Below, one piece after another: positions 34,309-44,188 of a stretch of 64,000 bases of DNA; position 1 is the stretch's first letter, and the number at the start of each line of letters is the position of its first letter. The DNA is from Herbaspirillum frisingense (lineage in GTDB: Bacteria; Pseudomonadota; Gammaproteobacteria; Burkholderiales; Burkholderiaceae_D): positions 1 through 64,000 of the forward strand of contig WNDX01000003.1 of assembly GCA_009914615.1 (NCBI GenBank), read 5' to 3'. Made by a program: the position numbers and the translations under genes. The notes under the pieces were generated by a model. The model was not told the DNA's origin. It saw only the letters and a program-made list of their open reading frames with translations, and ran no database searches.

Positions 34309-36504
34309 TCAGACCAGGCCGAAAGCGGCCAGCAGCATGTCGATCAGCTTGATGCCCACGAACGGCACCAGCAGCCCGCCCACGCCGTAGATCAGCAGGT
34401 TGCGACGCAGCAGCACGGCCGCGCCCAGCGCGCGGTAGCGCACCCCGCGCAGCGCCAGCGGAATCAGGGCCACGATCACCAGGGCGTTGAAGATCACCGC
34501 CGACATGATGGCCGAGTCCGGGCTGGCCAGATGCATCACGTTGAGCGCGCCCAGTTGCGGATAGGTGGCGGCGAACATGGCCGGGATGATGGCGAAGTAC
34601 TTGGCCACGTCGTTGGCGATGCTGAAGGTGGTCAGGCTGCCGCGCGTCATCAGCATCTGCTTGCCGATCTCGACGATCTCGATCAGCTTGGTCGGGTTGG
34701 AATCCAGATCGACCATGTTGCCGGCTTCCTTGGCGGCCTGGGTGCCGCTGTTCATGGCCACGGCGACGTCGGCCTGGGCCAGCGCCGGCGCGTCGTTGGT
34801 GCCGTCGCCGGTCATCGCCACCAGCTTGCCTTCGGCCTGGTGCTGGCGGATCAGGGCCAGCTTCTGCTCGGGCGTGGCTTCGGCCAGGAAATCATCGACG
34901 CCGGCCTCGGCGGCGATGGCGGCCGCGGTCAGGCGGTTGTCGCCGGTGATCATCACGGTCTTGATGCCCATGCGACGCAGTTCGCCGAAGCGTTCCTTGA
35001 TGCCGCCCTTGACGATGTCCTTCAGCTCCACCGTGCCGAGGATGCGGATGGGCGCGCCATTGTGGATGACCGCGGCCTCGTTGTTCCACTCGATCACCAC
35101 CAGCGGCGTGCCGCCGCGGCGGGCGATGGCGTCGATGTCGTTTTCGACCTGGCTGGGCAGGCGCTGGTCGGCCGAGCGCGCCAGCTTGCGGATGGCGTCG
35201 GCCGCGCCCTTGCGGATGCGACGGGTGCCGATGTCGATGCCGGAGACGCGGGTCTGCGCCGAGAACGGAATGAACTGCGCGCCCAGGCCGGCCATCTCGC
35301 GTTCACGCAGATTGAAGCGGTTCTTGGCCAGCACCACGATGCTGCGGCCTTCCGGCGTTTCGTCGGCCAGCGAGGCCAGTTGCGCCACGTCGGCCAGCTC
35401 ACGCTCGGACACGCCCGGCGCCGGCATGAAGGCGGCGGCCTGGCGGTTGCCCAGGGTGATGGTGCCGGTCTTGTCCAGCAGCAGCACATCGACGTCGCCG
35501 GCGGCTTCCACCGCGCGACCGGAGGTGGCAATCACGTTGGCCTGCATCATGCGGCTCATGCCGGCCACGCCGATGGCCGACAGCAGGCCGCCGATGGTGG
35601 TCGGGATCAGGCACACCAGCAACGCCACCAGAGCCGTCACCGAGACCGGCGAACCGGCGCCGGCGGCGCTCACCGAGAACAGCGAGAACGGCAGCAGGGT
35701 CACGGTGACCAACAGGAACACCAGGGTCAGCGCCACCAGCAGCAGCGTCAGCGCCAGTTCGTTGGGGGTCTTCTGGCGACGGGCGCCTTCGACCATGGCG
35801 ATCATGCGGTCGAGGAAGGCTTCGCCGGGGTTGACCGAGACGCGCACCACGATCCAGTCCGACAGCACGCGCGTGCCGCCGGTCACGGCCGAGAAGTCGC
35901 CGCCCGATTCACGGATCACCGGGGCCGATTCGCCGGTGATGGCGCTCTCGTCCACGGTGGCCACGCCATCGATGACGTCGCCGTCGGCCGGCACGGTGTC
36001 GCCGGCCTCGATCAGCACCAGGTCACCCTTGCGCAGGCTACCGCCTTCGACCGCTTCGCATTGGTCGGCGGAGACGGCGGCGCCCTGGATGCGCACCTGG
36101 TCGGAGCGGCGCAGCTTCTTGGCCATCACGCTCTTCTTGACGCCGCGCAGCGCGGCGGCCTGGGCCTTGCTGCGGCCCTCGGCCAGCGCCTCGGCGAAGT
36201 TGGCGAACAGCACCGTGAACCACAGCCAGGCGGCCACGGCGAAGATGAAGCCGGCCGGCGCCTCGCCCTTGCCCACCAGGGCCTGGATGAACAGCAGCGT
36301 GGTCAGGATGCTGCCGAGGTAGACCACGAACATCACCGGATTGCGCCATTGCACGCGCGGCGACAGCTTGCGGAAGGAATCGGCCAGGGCCGGCTTGACG
36401 ATCTTGGGATCGAACATCCAGCGCGCGGTCTGCGCGGCGGACGGGATGACGTCGGGCGCGGCGTTGGCGACGCCCGGCTGGGTATGGGGAGAAGGGGTAG
36501 TCAT
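34309..36504 (-). CDS. kdpB: K+-transporting ATPase KdpB subunit (P-type ATPase)
   Basis: 731 residues. The phosphorylation motif DKTGT (Asp about 344), the TGES actuator loop (ITGESAPVI) and the GDGTND hinge ([12 protein letters not shown]) are all present, so this is a complete catalytic subunit. The first membrane helices follow [20 protein letters not shown]. The N terminus carries a 40-residue extension rich in Ala, Pro and Ser before [10 protein letters not shown]. Start ATG 36504 is chosen because MTTPSPHTQ is the natural N terminus; the longer open frame into kdpA's tail is ignored. Confidence 0.96.
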   Translation of the reverse strand: MTTPSPHTQPGVANAAPDVIPSAAQTARWMFDPKIVKPALADSFRKLSPRVQWRNPVMFVVYLGSILTTLLFIQALVGKGEAPAGFIFAVAAWLWFTVLFANFAEALAEGRSKAQAAALRGVKKSVMAKKLRRSDQVRIQGAAVSADQCEAVEGGSLRKGDLVLIEAGDTVPADGDVIDGVATVDESAITGESAPVIRESGGDFSAVTGGTRVLSDWIVVRVSVNPGEAFLDRMIAMVEGARRQKTPNELALTLLLVALTLVFLLVTVTLLPFSLFSVSAAGAGSPVSVTALVALLVCLIPTTIGGLLSAIGVAGMSRMMQANVIATSGRAVEAAGDVDVLLLDKTGTITLGNRQAAAFMPAPGVSERELADVAQLASLADETPEGRSIVVLAKNRFNLREREMAGLGAQFIPFSAQTRVSGIDIGTRRIRKGAADAIRKLARSADQRLPSQVENDIDAIARRGGTPLVVIEWNNEAAVIHNGAPIRILGTVELKDIVKGGIKERFGELRRMGIKTVMITGDNRLTAAAIAAEAGVDDFLAEATPEQKLALIRQHQAEGKLVAMTGDGTNDAPALAQADVAVAMNSGTQAAKEAGNMVDLDSNPTKLIEIVEIGKQMLMTRGSLTTFSIANDVAKYFAIIPAMFAATYPQLGALNVMHLASPDSAIMSAVIFNALVIVALIPLALRGVRYRALGAAVLLRRNLLIYGVGGLLVPFVGIKLIDMLLAAFGLV

Positions 36505-36568
36505 ATCGGTATCCAGTTCTGGTTTTCGCACCCCGCGCCATGGGCCGGGGTGCGATGCATCAGCTTGC

Positions 36569-38350
36569 TTACATCGCCAACATCTGCAGGTGTTCCACCA
36601 CCGGGCCCAGGGCCAGGGCCGGCACATAGGTCAGCGCGCCGACCAGGATCACCGCGCCGATCAACAGGGCCACGAACAGCGGGCCGTGCGTGGGCAGGGT
36701 GCCGGAGGTGGCCGACAGGCGCTTCTTGCCCGCCAGCGAACCGGCCATCGCCAGCACCGGCACGATGATGCCGAAGCGGCCCAGCCACATCGCGATGCCG
36801 GTGGTGACGTTGTAGTAAGGCGTGTTGGCCGAAAGCCCCGCGAAGGCGCTGCCGTTGTTGTTGGCGGCCGAGCTGAAGGCGTACAGGATCTCGCTGAAGC
36901 CGTGCGCGCCGGGGTTGGCGATGCCCGCCAGGCCGTTCTCCACCATCACCGAGATGGCGGTGAAGATCAGCACCAGCGCCGGCGTCATGAGGATGGCGAT
37001 GGACATCATCTTCATGTCGAACACGCCGATCTTCTTGCCCAGGTATTCCGGCGTGCGACCGATCATCAGGCCGGCGATGAACACCGCCAGCACCGCAAAG
37101 ATCAGCATGCCGTACAGGCCGGCGCCGACGCCGCCGTAGATCACCTCGCCCAGCTGCATCTGCAGCGTCGGGATCAGGCCGCCCAGCGGCGACAGCGAGT
37201 CATGCATGGCATTGACCGCGCCGCAGGAGGCCGCCGTGGTGATCGCCGCGAACAGCGCCGAGGCGGTGATGCCGAAACGGGTTTCCTTGCCTTCCATCAT
37301 GCTCGGCCCCGAGGCGTGCAGCGAGGCCAGCATGGTGTTGGGCTGCGACTCGAAGTACATCAGCACCAGCGTCATCGCCACGAACAGGATGGTCATCGAG
37401 GCCAGGATGGCCCAGCCTTGGCGGCGGTCGCCGACCAGCACGCCGAAGCTGGTGCACAGCGCGGCGGGGATGATCAGGATCGCCAGCATTTCCAGGAAGT
37501 TGGACAGCGGGGTCGGGTTCTCATACGGGTGCGCCGAGTTGGCGTTGAAGAAACCGCCGCCGTTGGTGCCCAGCATCTTGATCGCCTCCTGCGAGGCTAC
37601 CGGGCCCATGGGCAGGGTCTGCTTGTCGGTGCTCTGGGCCTCGGTCAACGGTTCGCCCTTGGCATCCTTCAGCGGTTGGCCGGCGGCGTCCAGCTTGGGC
37701 ACGGTGTAGTTGGTGACTTCCAGCGTCTTCACCTCCTGGTAGGGACGGAAGTTCTGGATGCTGCCCTGCTGCACCAGCACCAGCGCCAGCACCACCGACA
37801 TCGGCAGCAGCACATACAGCGAAGAGCGCGTCATATCGACCCAGAAGTTGCCGATGCTCTTGCTGCTGTGGCGCGCAAAACCGCGGATCAGCGCGAAGGC
37901 GATGGCGATGCCGGTCGCGGCCGAGACGAAGTTCTGCACCGCCAGCGCCGCCATCTGCGTCAGGTAGCTCATGGTCGATTCGCCGACATAGCCTTGCCAA
38001 TTGGTATTGGCGACAAAGCTGATGGCGGTGTTGAACGAGGAATCGGTGCTGACGTTGCCCAGGCCCTGCGGGTTCAGCGGCAGCCATTGCTGCACGCGCT
38101 GCAGGCCATAGACGAAGATCAGGCCGAGGAAGTTGAACAGCACGGCCGCAATGGCGTACTGCTTCCAATCCATCTCGGACTCGCGGCTGATGCCGCACAG
38201 GCGATAGAACACGCGCTCGACGCCGCCGAACAGGCGGTTCACGCGCGACTTGCCTTCCATCACGCGGGCGATGTACCAACCGAGCGGCACCGAAAGGACC
38301 AGCAGCACGGCCAGGTAGAGGGCCAGCTGGATGTAGTTGTTGCCGTCCAT
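36569..38350 (-). CDS. kdpA: K+-transporting ATPase KdpA subunit
   Basis: 593 residues and about ten membrane helices. The selectivity-filter-like glycine segments of the four pore loops are recognisable, including [28 protein letters not shown] and [12 protein letters not shown]. These form the K+ channel-like path of the pump. kdpA starts right after kdpF and is followed by kdpB after 64 bp. It is full length, with no sign of damage. Confidence 0.96.
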   Translation of the reverse strand: MDGNNYIQLALYLAVLLVLSVPLGWYIARVMEGKSRVNRLFGGVERVFYRLCGISRESEMDWKQYAIAAVLFNFLGLIFVYGLQRVQQWLPLNPQGLGNVSTDSSFNTAISFVANTNWQGYVGESTMSYLTQMAALAVQNFVSAATGIAIAFALIRGFARHSSKSIGNFWVDMTRSSLYVLLPMSVVLALVLVQQGSIQNFRPYQEVKTLEVTNYTVPKLDAAGQPLKDAKGEPLTEAQSTDKQTLPMGPVASQEAIKMLGTNGGGFFNANSAHPYENPTPLSNFLEMLAILIIPAALCTSFGVLVGDRRQGWAILASMTILFVAMTLVLMYFESQPNTMLASLHASGPSMMEGKETRFGITASALFAAITTAASCGAVNAMHDSLSPLGGLIPTLQMQLGEVIYGGVGAGLYGMLIFAVLAVFIAGLMIGRTPEYLGKKIGVFDMKMMSIAILMTPALVLIFTAISVMVENGLAGIANPGAHGFSEILYAFSSAANNNGSAFAGLSANTPYYNVTTGIAMWLGRFGIIVPVLAMAGSLAGKKRLSATSGTLPTHGPLFVALLIGAVILVGALTYVPALALGPVVEHLQMLAM

Positions 38351-38351
38351 G

Positions 38352-38441
38352 TCAGAAATCCTCCGGCTTGATCAGGGCATAGACCAGATACAGCAGCAGG
38401 GCGACCGAAACGGCCAGGCCGAGCAGATACATGGCGTTCAT
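38352..38441 (-). CDS. kdpF: KdpF small membrane subunit
   Basis: A 29-residue single-span peptide (MNAMYLLGLAVSVALLLYLV then YALIKPEDF), the length and pattern of KdpF, which stabilises the KdpABC complex in the membrane. The stop codon is directly followed by the kdpA start. Its ATG overlaps the stop codon of the preceding small ORF. Confidence 0.92.
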   Translation of the reverse strand: MNAMYLLGLAVSVALLLYLVYALIKPEDF

Positions 38442-38542
38442 TTTTTCTCGCCTTCCTGCCGTTCCAGACGGCTGCACAGGGCGACGAAGGCCCACATCGA
38501 GATGCCGCACAAGAGCAGCATGCCCACATAGAGAAAGTCCAT
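38438..38542 (-). CDS. Small membrane ORF leading the kdp operon
   Basis: A 34-codon ORF starting at ATG 38542, with GGAG 6 nt upstream (an in-frame ATG at 38554 lacks such a site). It encodes one hydrophobic helix (MDFLYVGMLLLCGISMWAFV) followed by a charged tail ending ERQEGEKK. Its stop overlaps the kdpF ATG in ATGA, so the two are translationally coupled. The position suggests an extra small subunit or regulator of the Kdp pump. No family name is assigned. Confidence 0.7.
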   Translation of the reverse strand: MDFLYVGMLLLCGISMWAFVALCSRLERQEGEKK

Positions 38543-38554
38543 TTCCCACTCCAT

Positions 38555-38802
38555 TGTTGACGTTGTTCAATCCGTTCCTGCGAGGGAATCGGAGACAGTC
38601 GAACGATAGAGGGCGGGGCGTTAAATCCTGGTAAAACTATGGGGAGGGGGTGTAAACAAGATGTAAACAGAATGACCGGGGCTGGTGATGGCGGCCGGGG
38701 AAACGGGCGTGCCGGGCGGCTCGATGCGACTGCTCCGATACGGTTCGGCTCGTGGTGGCGGTATTTCGCTTTGGGGATGGTGCAGGAACCGGCGCAGGTC
38801 AG
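38555..38802 (-). promoter_or_regulatory. Presumed kdp promoter region
   Basis: About 250 bp between the first kdp ORF and the tandem-repeat array. It should contain the KdpE-controlled promoter. A T-rich stretch on the minus strand (around 38625-38670, with TGTTTACATCTTGTTTACAC as a direct repeat of TGTTTACA) is a candidate regulator site. Confidence 0.45.
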
Positions 38803-39440
38803 CCCCAGCGTCGTTCAACGGACTGTCGATTCGCAACGAACGCCACTGGGTCCCGGCGTGCGCCGGGACGACGGTGGGTGAGTCAGCGGAGTCCATGAAA
38901 ATAAGAGATCTACTCGGCGCCTCTGCCCGCGACGCCGGTTGCAACGACAAGTTGCCCCGCCCCCCGCTCCGTCGTCCTGACGAAAGTCAGGACCCAGCGT
39001 CGTTCAACGGACTATCGATTCGCGACGAACGCCACTGGATCCCGGCGTGCACCGGGACGGCGGTGGGTGAGTCAGCGGAGTCCATGAAAATAAGAGATCT
39101 ACACGGCGCCTCTGCCCGCGACGCCGGTTGCAACGACAAGTTGCCCCGCCCCCCGCTCCGTCGTCCTGACGAAAGTCAGGACCCAGCGTCGTTCAACGGA
39201 CTATCGATTCGCGACGAACGCCACTGGATCCCGGCGTGCACCGGGACGGCGGTGGGTGAGTCAGCGGAGTCCATGAAAATAAGAGATCTACACGGCGCCT
39301 CTGCCCGCGACGCCGGTTGCAACGACAAGTTGCCCCGCCCCCCGCTCCGTCGTCCTGACGAAAGTCAGGACCCAGCGTCGTTCAACGGACTATCGATTCG
39401 CGACGAACGCCACTGGATCCCGGCGTGCGCCGGGACGACG
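38803..39440. repeat. 189-bp tandem direct repeats built from paired REP-like hairpins
   Basis: The marker CAGCGTCGTTCAACGGACT recurs at 38806, 38995, 39184 and 39373, a constant period of 189 bp over about 3.4 units; units 2 and 3 are almost identical. Each unit holds hairpin b (GTCCTGAC-GAAA-GTCAGGAC), a 21-bp spacer and hairpin a (CCCGGCG-TG-CGCCGGG, CA in some units), then about 98 bp of linker. Element a, reversed, aligns with b over 35 bp (both begin GTCGTCC and end CGTTC), so each unit is an inverted REP pair. Because 189 is divisible by three, a long ORF stays open through the array, but it is probably meaningless. Confidence 0.9.
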
Positions 39441-39509
39441 GTAGATAAATTATCGAAGCGGACAGCAAAAGGTAGGAGAAGCAGAAACGCAGGAGAAAGA
39501 ACGAAGGCG

Positions 39510-39554
39510 GAAGAAGAAGAAGAAGAAGAAGAAGAAGAAGAAGAAGAAGAAGAA
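39510..39554. repeat. (GAA)15 trinucleotide microsatellite
   Basis: Fifteen uninterrupted GAA units in a purine-rich region 70 bp after the REP array and 72 bp beyond the end of the diguanylate cyclase gene. Long perfect trinucleotide tracts are rare in bacteria and prone to slippage. Confidence 0.95.
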
Positions 39555-39626
39555 CGCTCGAAGGAAGAAAAACAAAAGCAAGAACGGCAATGGGAAACAA
39601 CGACCCACCGTTACCCCGCCCCGCCC

Positions 39627-41856
39627 TCACGCATCCGTGATCTTGCCCACCTCGACCCGGTTCTTGCCCCGGCGCTTGGCCGCGTACATGGCCTTGTCGG
39701 CCATCGCCAGCAGTTCTTCGGGCCCGATTTCGCCGTCTTCGTCCGGCAGGTAGACCGCTACGCCGATGCTGCTCGAGACGTGCACCCGGGAGTGCGTCAG
39801 TTCGAATGGCACACGCATCGCGTTGAGGATCTTGTCGGCCACGTTGAGCGCATCCTGCTGGGTCTGCAGGCTTTCCAGGATCACCACGAACTCGTCGCCG
39901 GCGAGACGGGCGACGGTATCGACGTCGCGCACTGCGCTCTGCAGGCGCTGCGCGAACTGGATCAGCAATTCATCGCCGGCTTCGTGGCCGTAGCGGTCGT
40001 TGACGCCCTTGAAGCCGTCGATGTCCATGAAGAAGCTCATGCGCGCGGCGCGCGCGCATCATGCCTTCGGGCAGGCGGTCGCTGAAGGCGCGGCGGTTGG
40101 GCAGGCTGGTCAGCATGTCGGTCAGCGCCAGCTCGCGCATCTGGTCGCGGAAGGCCAGGCGCTCGGTGATGTCGTGCAGGAAGGCGATGAACAGGTGGCC
40201 GTTGTGGCGCTTGACGTGGCCCACGGTGATCTCCACCGGCAGCTCGTGGCCGTCGTGATGCAGGGCTTGCAGCTCGATGCGGTTGTTGATCACGACGCTG
40301 GTGCCGTGCTCCAGGAATTCTTCCATGCCGCGGTAGTGCGCGGCGCGCATGTCTTGCGGGATGAGCAGCTCGGCCATCTGGCGGCCGATCGCGGCGGCGC
40401 GCTGCCAGCCCAGCAACAGCTCGGCCTGGCGGTTCCATTCGACGATGACGCCGTTCTCGTCGGCGGCGATGAAGGCGTCCTGGGCGTTTTCCAGGATCGC
40501 GCGCAATTCGGCCGCGCTTTCTTCCAGCTTGATCTGGTTGGCGTGCTGCACGTCCAGCGACTGCTGCAGCGCGGTGGCGGTTTCGTGCAGACGGCTGGTG
40601 CGCTCGGCCACGCGCTCTTCCAGGCTTTCGTTGAGCGAACGCACTTCGCGCAGGTAGCGCTCCTCGCGCTCGACCATGTTGACCAGCGTGGAGGACAGCA
40701 GCTGCACTTCGCGGTAACTGTTGACCAGCGGGATGGGCACATCCTGCATGCCCAGCGCGCGCTGCTCCAGCGCAGCGGACAGGTTGTTGACCGGCGCCAC
40801 CAGGCGGCGCGTCAGCACATAGGCCAGGGTCACCAGCACCACGCCGATCAGCGCGCCCACCAGGATCACGCGGCGTTCCAGGTCGCGGAAGGCTTCCAGC
40901 GCCACGGTCTCGGGCTGGCGCACGATCACGCTCCATTTGAGCATCATGCGTTCGTCATGGCCGGTGCGCGAGAAGCCGGTGATGTAGCGGCGGCCGTCGG
41001 GCCAGCGCTCCACCACCGCGCCGCCGGCGGCGGCCTGCTGCGAGGCGCGGAAGCTGTCGCTGTTGATCTTCTTTTCTTCCAGTTCCTTGGGGCCGAGCAG
41101 CACGGTGCCGTCGGCGCGCACGATCAGGACTTCGACGTCATAGCGGTCGCCGGCCGGATTGAGCAGCTTGGACGCGATCTCGCGCGCCCAGGCCCAGGAC
41201 AGGTGCATGCCCATCACGCCCATGTAGCGGCCCTGCATGTCCAGCACCGGCATGGAGATATCGACGAAGCGCCAGGGCTCGGGCTGCGGCGGCAGCTTCT
41301 TTTCCAGCAGCAGGGCCGGATGGTAGTCGGCGGAGTAGGTGTTCTTCTGGCCTTCCTTGAACCACGGGCGCTCGCCCACGCTCTGGCCTTCCAGCAAGCC
41401 GTTGGTGGCCACCAGCACGGTGCCGTCGGGCTTGGCCATGCCTATCCACGCGTAGTTGGGAACGTTGGCCTGGAGTTCGTTGAGCACCGCGCGCATGCGC
41501 GGCAGATCCTTACCCGCGCGGATGGAGGGACGCGCCACCAGGATGCGCATGTCGATCTGGCGCTCGGTCATGCTGCGTTCGAGCGCGTCCTGCATCTGCC
41601 AGGCCAACTGCTTCAGACGCGTCTCGGCTTCCGAGCGTGCGTAACCGCGGGTGAACTGATCCACCAGGATCAGCACCGACACGGTTGTGATCATTACGGT
41701 AACAACCACCCCCAGCGTAATCAGCGATGACAGATTCGGTGGAGATGGGGCTTTTTTCTTATTCAATTGGACCAAAATGCGGCGATACGTCTGAATGCAT
41801 GACGGCTCCCCCTGTGAACCGCGTGTGTATACACGGCATCTTGCCAGATAGCTCAC
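39627..41856 (-). pseudogene. Diguanylate cyclase with Cache, HAMP and PAS domains, frameshifted
   Basis: Two overlapping frames give one protein of about 740 residues: TM1 (about 42-66), a periplasmic Cache sensor (about 70-330, PNYAWIGMAKPDGTVLVATN), TM2 and HAMP (about 335-410), a coiled coil, PAS (about 460-585, ENAQDAFIAADENGVIVEWN) and GGDEF. The first frame reads to SDRLPEGMMRARRA and then turns to nonsense. The other frame resumes with MSFFMDIDGFKGVNDRYGHE and continues to 39627. The shift (net +1 or -2) lies in a GC-dinucleotide run near 40041-40055. The active-site motif is AGDEF, a variant found in some active cyclases. No EAL domain is seen. The start is probably GTG 41856. If the shift is real, no c-di-GMP could be made. 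Confidence 0.85.
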
Positions 41857-42039
41857 GGTTTTTCACCGGCTTTCCAAAAAAACTGCGATAAATATTTTCC
41901 ACAAAGAAACTCACAAAAACTCCATATTTCTCAATAATTTAGGCGTGCGCCAGCAAGCCAGACGGCAAGCACCAGAGCGGCCGGCGGCATGGCCAAAGGC
42001 TTCCCGGCGGACTGCGTTTTCCTGGCGAGGGGGAGATGC
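41857..42039. other. Gene-free stretch, AT-rich at its start
   Basis: Contains the probable promoter of the diguanylate cyclase gene (around 41875-41940, rich in A and T) and then ordinary GC-rich sequence up to the terminator at 42040. ORFs here are shadows. Confidence 0.5.
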
Positions 42040-42084
42040 AAAAAGACAACGGACGGCAGGCCATCCGAAGATCGCCTGCCGTCC
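42040..42084 (-). terminator. Terminator of the HpxW-like gene
   Basis: Stem GGACGGCAGGC / GCCTGCCGTCC with a 12-nt loop. On the minus strand it is followed by TTGTCTTTTT, 50 bp past the stop codon. Confidence 0.85.
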
Positions 42085-42133
42085 GTCAGGAACGGTCAGA
42101 TTAAAAAGGAGAGGAAAGCGGCGAAACCGGCGC

Positions 42134-43711
42134 TCAGACCCCGGCGCAGATCCCATCCGCGCGCGGATCGGTGGCGCCCTCGATGACGCCGTCCGGATGC
42201 ACGCACACCGCGCCGGCGTGACCCATCATGTCGGTGTAATCCTCCACCACCTGCACGTCGTGGCCGGCGCGGCGCAAGGCCTCGATGGTCGCGGCCGGAA
42301 CGCGGCCCTCCAGTTTCAGGTTGGTGGACACGTCGCCCCAGGTGCGGCCCAGCAGCCAGCGCGGCGCGCTGACCGCGGCCTGCAGGTTCTGGCCGAACAG
42401 CACGTGGCGGGTAAACACCGCCGCCTGCGTCTGCGGCTGCCCTTCCCCGCCCATGGTGCCGTAGGCCAGCGTGCGGCCGTCATTCAGGCGCGCCAGCGAA
42501 GGGTTCAAGGTATGGAAGGGCAGCTTGCCCGGCTGCAGCTGGTTGGCGCCCTCGTCCAGCGTGAAGCTGGCGCCGCGGTTCTGCCACACGATGCCGGTAT
42601 CGGGCGCCACCACGCCGCTGCCGAACTCCCAGAAGATGCTCTGGATATAGCTGACCACGCGCCCCTGCGCATCGGCCGCGCCCATCCAGATGGTGTCGCC
42701 CGGCTTGGCCGGGTGCGGCCAGGGGGCGGCGTTGCGCGGATGGATGTGCGCCGCTTCGCGGTCCAGCGCGTCGGCCAGCAGCCAGCTCGCGGCATCCACG
42801 CTCATGTGGGCCGGATCGGTGACGTGCTGGTTGCGCAGGATGAAGGCCCGCTTGGTGGCCTCCACCAGGCCATGGATGTGCTCGAAGCCCTCCGCGTCCT
42901 TGATGCCCAGGCGGTCGAACAGCCCGATGATCATCAGCGCCGACACGCCCTGCGTCGGCGGCGGCAGGTTGTACACGCGGCCCGACTTCAACTGCACCAT
43001 CAGCGGCTGCAACACCTGCGCGCGGAAGGCCGCGAGGTCGGCGGCGCGCAGCGGGCTGCCCGCTGCGTCGAGTCCGGCGGCGATGGTGGCGGCCAGGTCG
43101 CCGCGATAAAAGTCATCCAGCCCGGCCTCGGCCAGGCGCGTCAGCGTGGCCGCCAGCGCCGGCTGCTTCAGCACCGCGCCCTGCGCGGGAATGCCATGGT
43201 CCGCATAGGTGGCGGCGAAGCCCGGCTGATCCTTCAGCTCATGCCATTTGTCGCGCGTGAGCTCATGCTGCGAGCGCGTGACCGGAACGCCGGCCTGCGC
43301 GTGACGGATCGCATCGCCCAGCAGGTTCTTCAGCGGCAGAGGGCGGCCGAAGCGCTGCGCATAATCCAGCGCCGCCGCCCAGCCCCCCACCGCGCCGGCC
43401 ACCGTCAACGCCGCGCGCGGGCCGCGCGTGGGGATCGCCAGGTCGCCGTGCGATGCGTAGAAATCCTTGGTCGCCAGCGCCGCCGAGGGGCCGCACGCCT
43501 GGATCGCCACCGGCTCGCGGCCGGGTTCGCTGATCACCCAGAAACCGTCGCCGCCGATGCCGTTCATGTGGGGATAGACGACCGCGATCGCCGCCGCGAC
43601 CATCGCTTCGACGGCGTTGCCGCCTTCGCGCAGGATGTTGGCGCCGGCTTGCGCGGCCAGGTGGTGAGGGGCGGTGACCATACCGCCTAGACAGGTCTTG
43701 CTGTACAACAT
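42134..43711 (-). CDS. hpxW: Gamma-glutamyltransferase-fold Ntn hydrolase, probable oxamate amidohydrolase
   Basis: A 525-residue proenzyme of the gamma-glutamyltranspeptidase fold. The family is cleaved before a Thr that becomes the nucleophile; the best candidate is Thr340 in KPGDTIWMGAAD. Other family blocks are GGNAVEAMVAAAIAVVYPHMNG and TMGGEGQPQTQ. Length and the adjacent hpxZ fit HpxW, which hydrolyses oxamate to oxalate and ammonia in purine breakdown, rather than a glutathione-degrading enzyme. No export signal is seen, consistent with a cytoplasmic enzyme. A 477-bp repeat-bearing gap separates it from hpxZ. The functional call rests on family plus neighbour. Confidence 0.8.
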   Translation of the reverse strand: MLYSKTCLGGMVTAPHHLAAQAGANILREGGNAVEAMVAAAIAVVYPHMNGIGGDGFWVISEPGREPVAIQACGPSAALATKDFYASHGDLAIPTRGPRAALTVAGAVGGWAAALDYAQRFGRPLPLKNLLGDAIRHAQAGVPVTRSQHELTRDKWHELKDQPGFAATYADHGIPAQGAVLKQPALAATLTRLAEAGLDDFYRGDLAATIAAGLDAAGSPLRAADLAAFRAQVLQPLMVQLKSGRVYNLPPPTQGVSALMIIGLFDRLGIKDAEGFEHIHGLVEATKRAFILRNQHVTDPAHMSVDAASWLLADALDREAAHIHPRNAAPWPHPAKPGDTIWMGAADAQGRVVSYIQSIFWEFGSGVVAPDTGIVWQNRGASFTLDEGANQLQPGKLPFHTLNPSLARLNDGRTLAYGTMGGEGQPQTQAAVFTRHVLFGQNLQAAVSAPRWLLGRTWGDVSTNLKLEGRVPAATIEALRRAGHDVQVVEDYTDMMGHAGAVCVHPDGVIEGATDPRADGICAGV

Positions 43712-44188
43712 GGGAGCTCCTGATGGTTCTTCTTGATTGGGTATGAAGGATGATACCTGTGGATGAAATGGGTTTCAGGGAGTAGCCCGGATTGGCATCA
43801 GGGACGGTTGTGCTGCTGCGGTCCTGGGTGGTCTGATGTTGCTCATTGGTGTGAACGCCGTTCCGCCAGGGCGACAAACGACGCCGGGTCCCGGCCTGCG
43901 CCGGGACGACGGAGATGATGCAGACGTCGTCGGTTTTGCTATCTCCCTCTCTCGCAGCAACATGACGTCGACCGCGCAGATGTGGCCGGTTTCAGTTGGG
44001 CGCCTGCCCGTCGTCCTGACGAAAGTCTGGACCCAGCGTCGTTCGGCGGACTGTGAACCAGAACCAACGACACTGGGTTCCGGCTCACGCCGGGACGGCG
44101 GAGAGAATTGAACGGCAAGAGGGAATACGTCACTCCTCCCAGGATCCACCGCCAGCCTCGATACGCCAGGCTCCGGCATACGGCCAAG
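43712..44188. other. Gene-free stretch between hpxZ and the HpxW-like gene
   Basis: 477 bp with no protein-like ORF. Most of it is occupied by three REP-like elements described separately. The first 100 bp upstream of the HpxW-like ATG may contain its own promoter. Confidence 0.6.
43876..44099. repeat. Cluster of three REP-like elements
   Basis: Order a-b-a: a at 43876-43910 (stem CCCGGCCTGCGCCGGG), b at 44010-44044 (GTCCTGACGAAAGTCTGGAC), a at 44065-44099 (stem CCGGCTCACGCCGG). The b-a half has the same spacer start (GCGGACTGT) as the composite unit at 38971-39061, so this is a diverged single copy of the unit amplified there. Confidence 0.75.

Noticed and set aside
33574-36768. A 1064-codon plus-strand ORF opposite kdpC and kdpB
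   Set aside because: Its composition is His/Gln/Gly/Ala-rich shadow sequence of the high-GC kdp genes; the minus-strand genes are unambiguous.
38803-39440. Possible CRISPR array
   Set aside because: The repeat unit is 189 bp and nearly identical throughout, with no short repeat/variable spacer alternation and no cas genes nearby.
38685-40085. A 466-codon plus-strand ORF with a 63-residue peptide repeated three times and a poly-Glu run
   Set aside because: It stays open only because the 189-bp DNA repeat is a multiple of three and because it runs through (GAA)15 and antisense to the diguanylate cyclase gene. It has no domain-like sequence and no ribosome site was identified.
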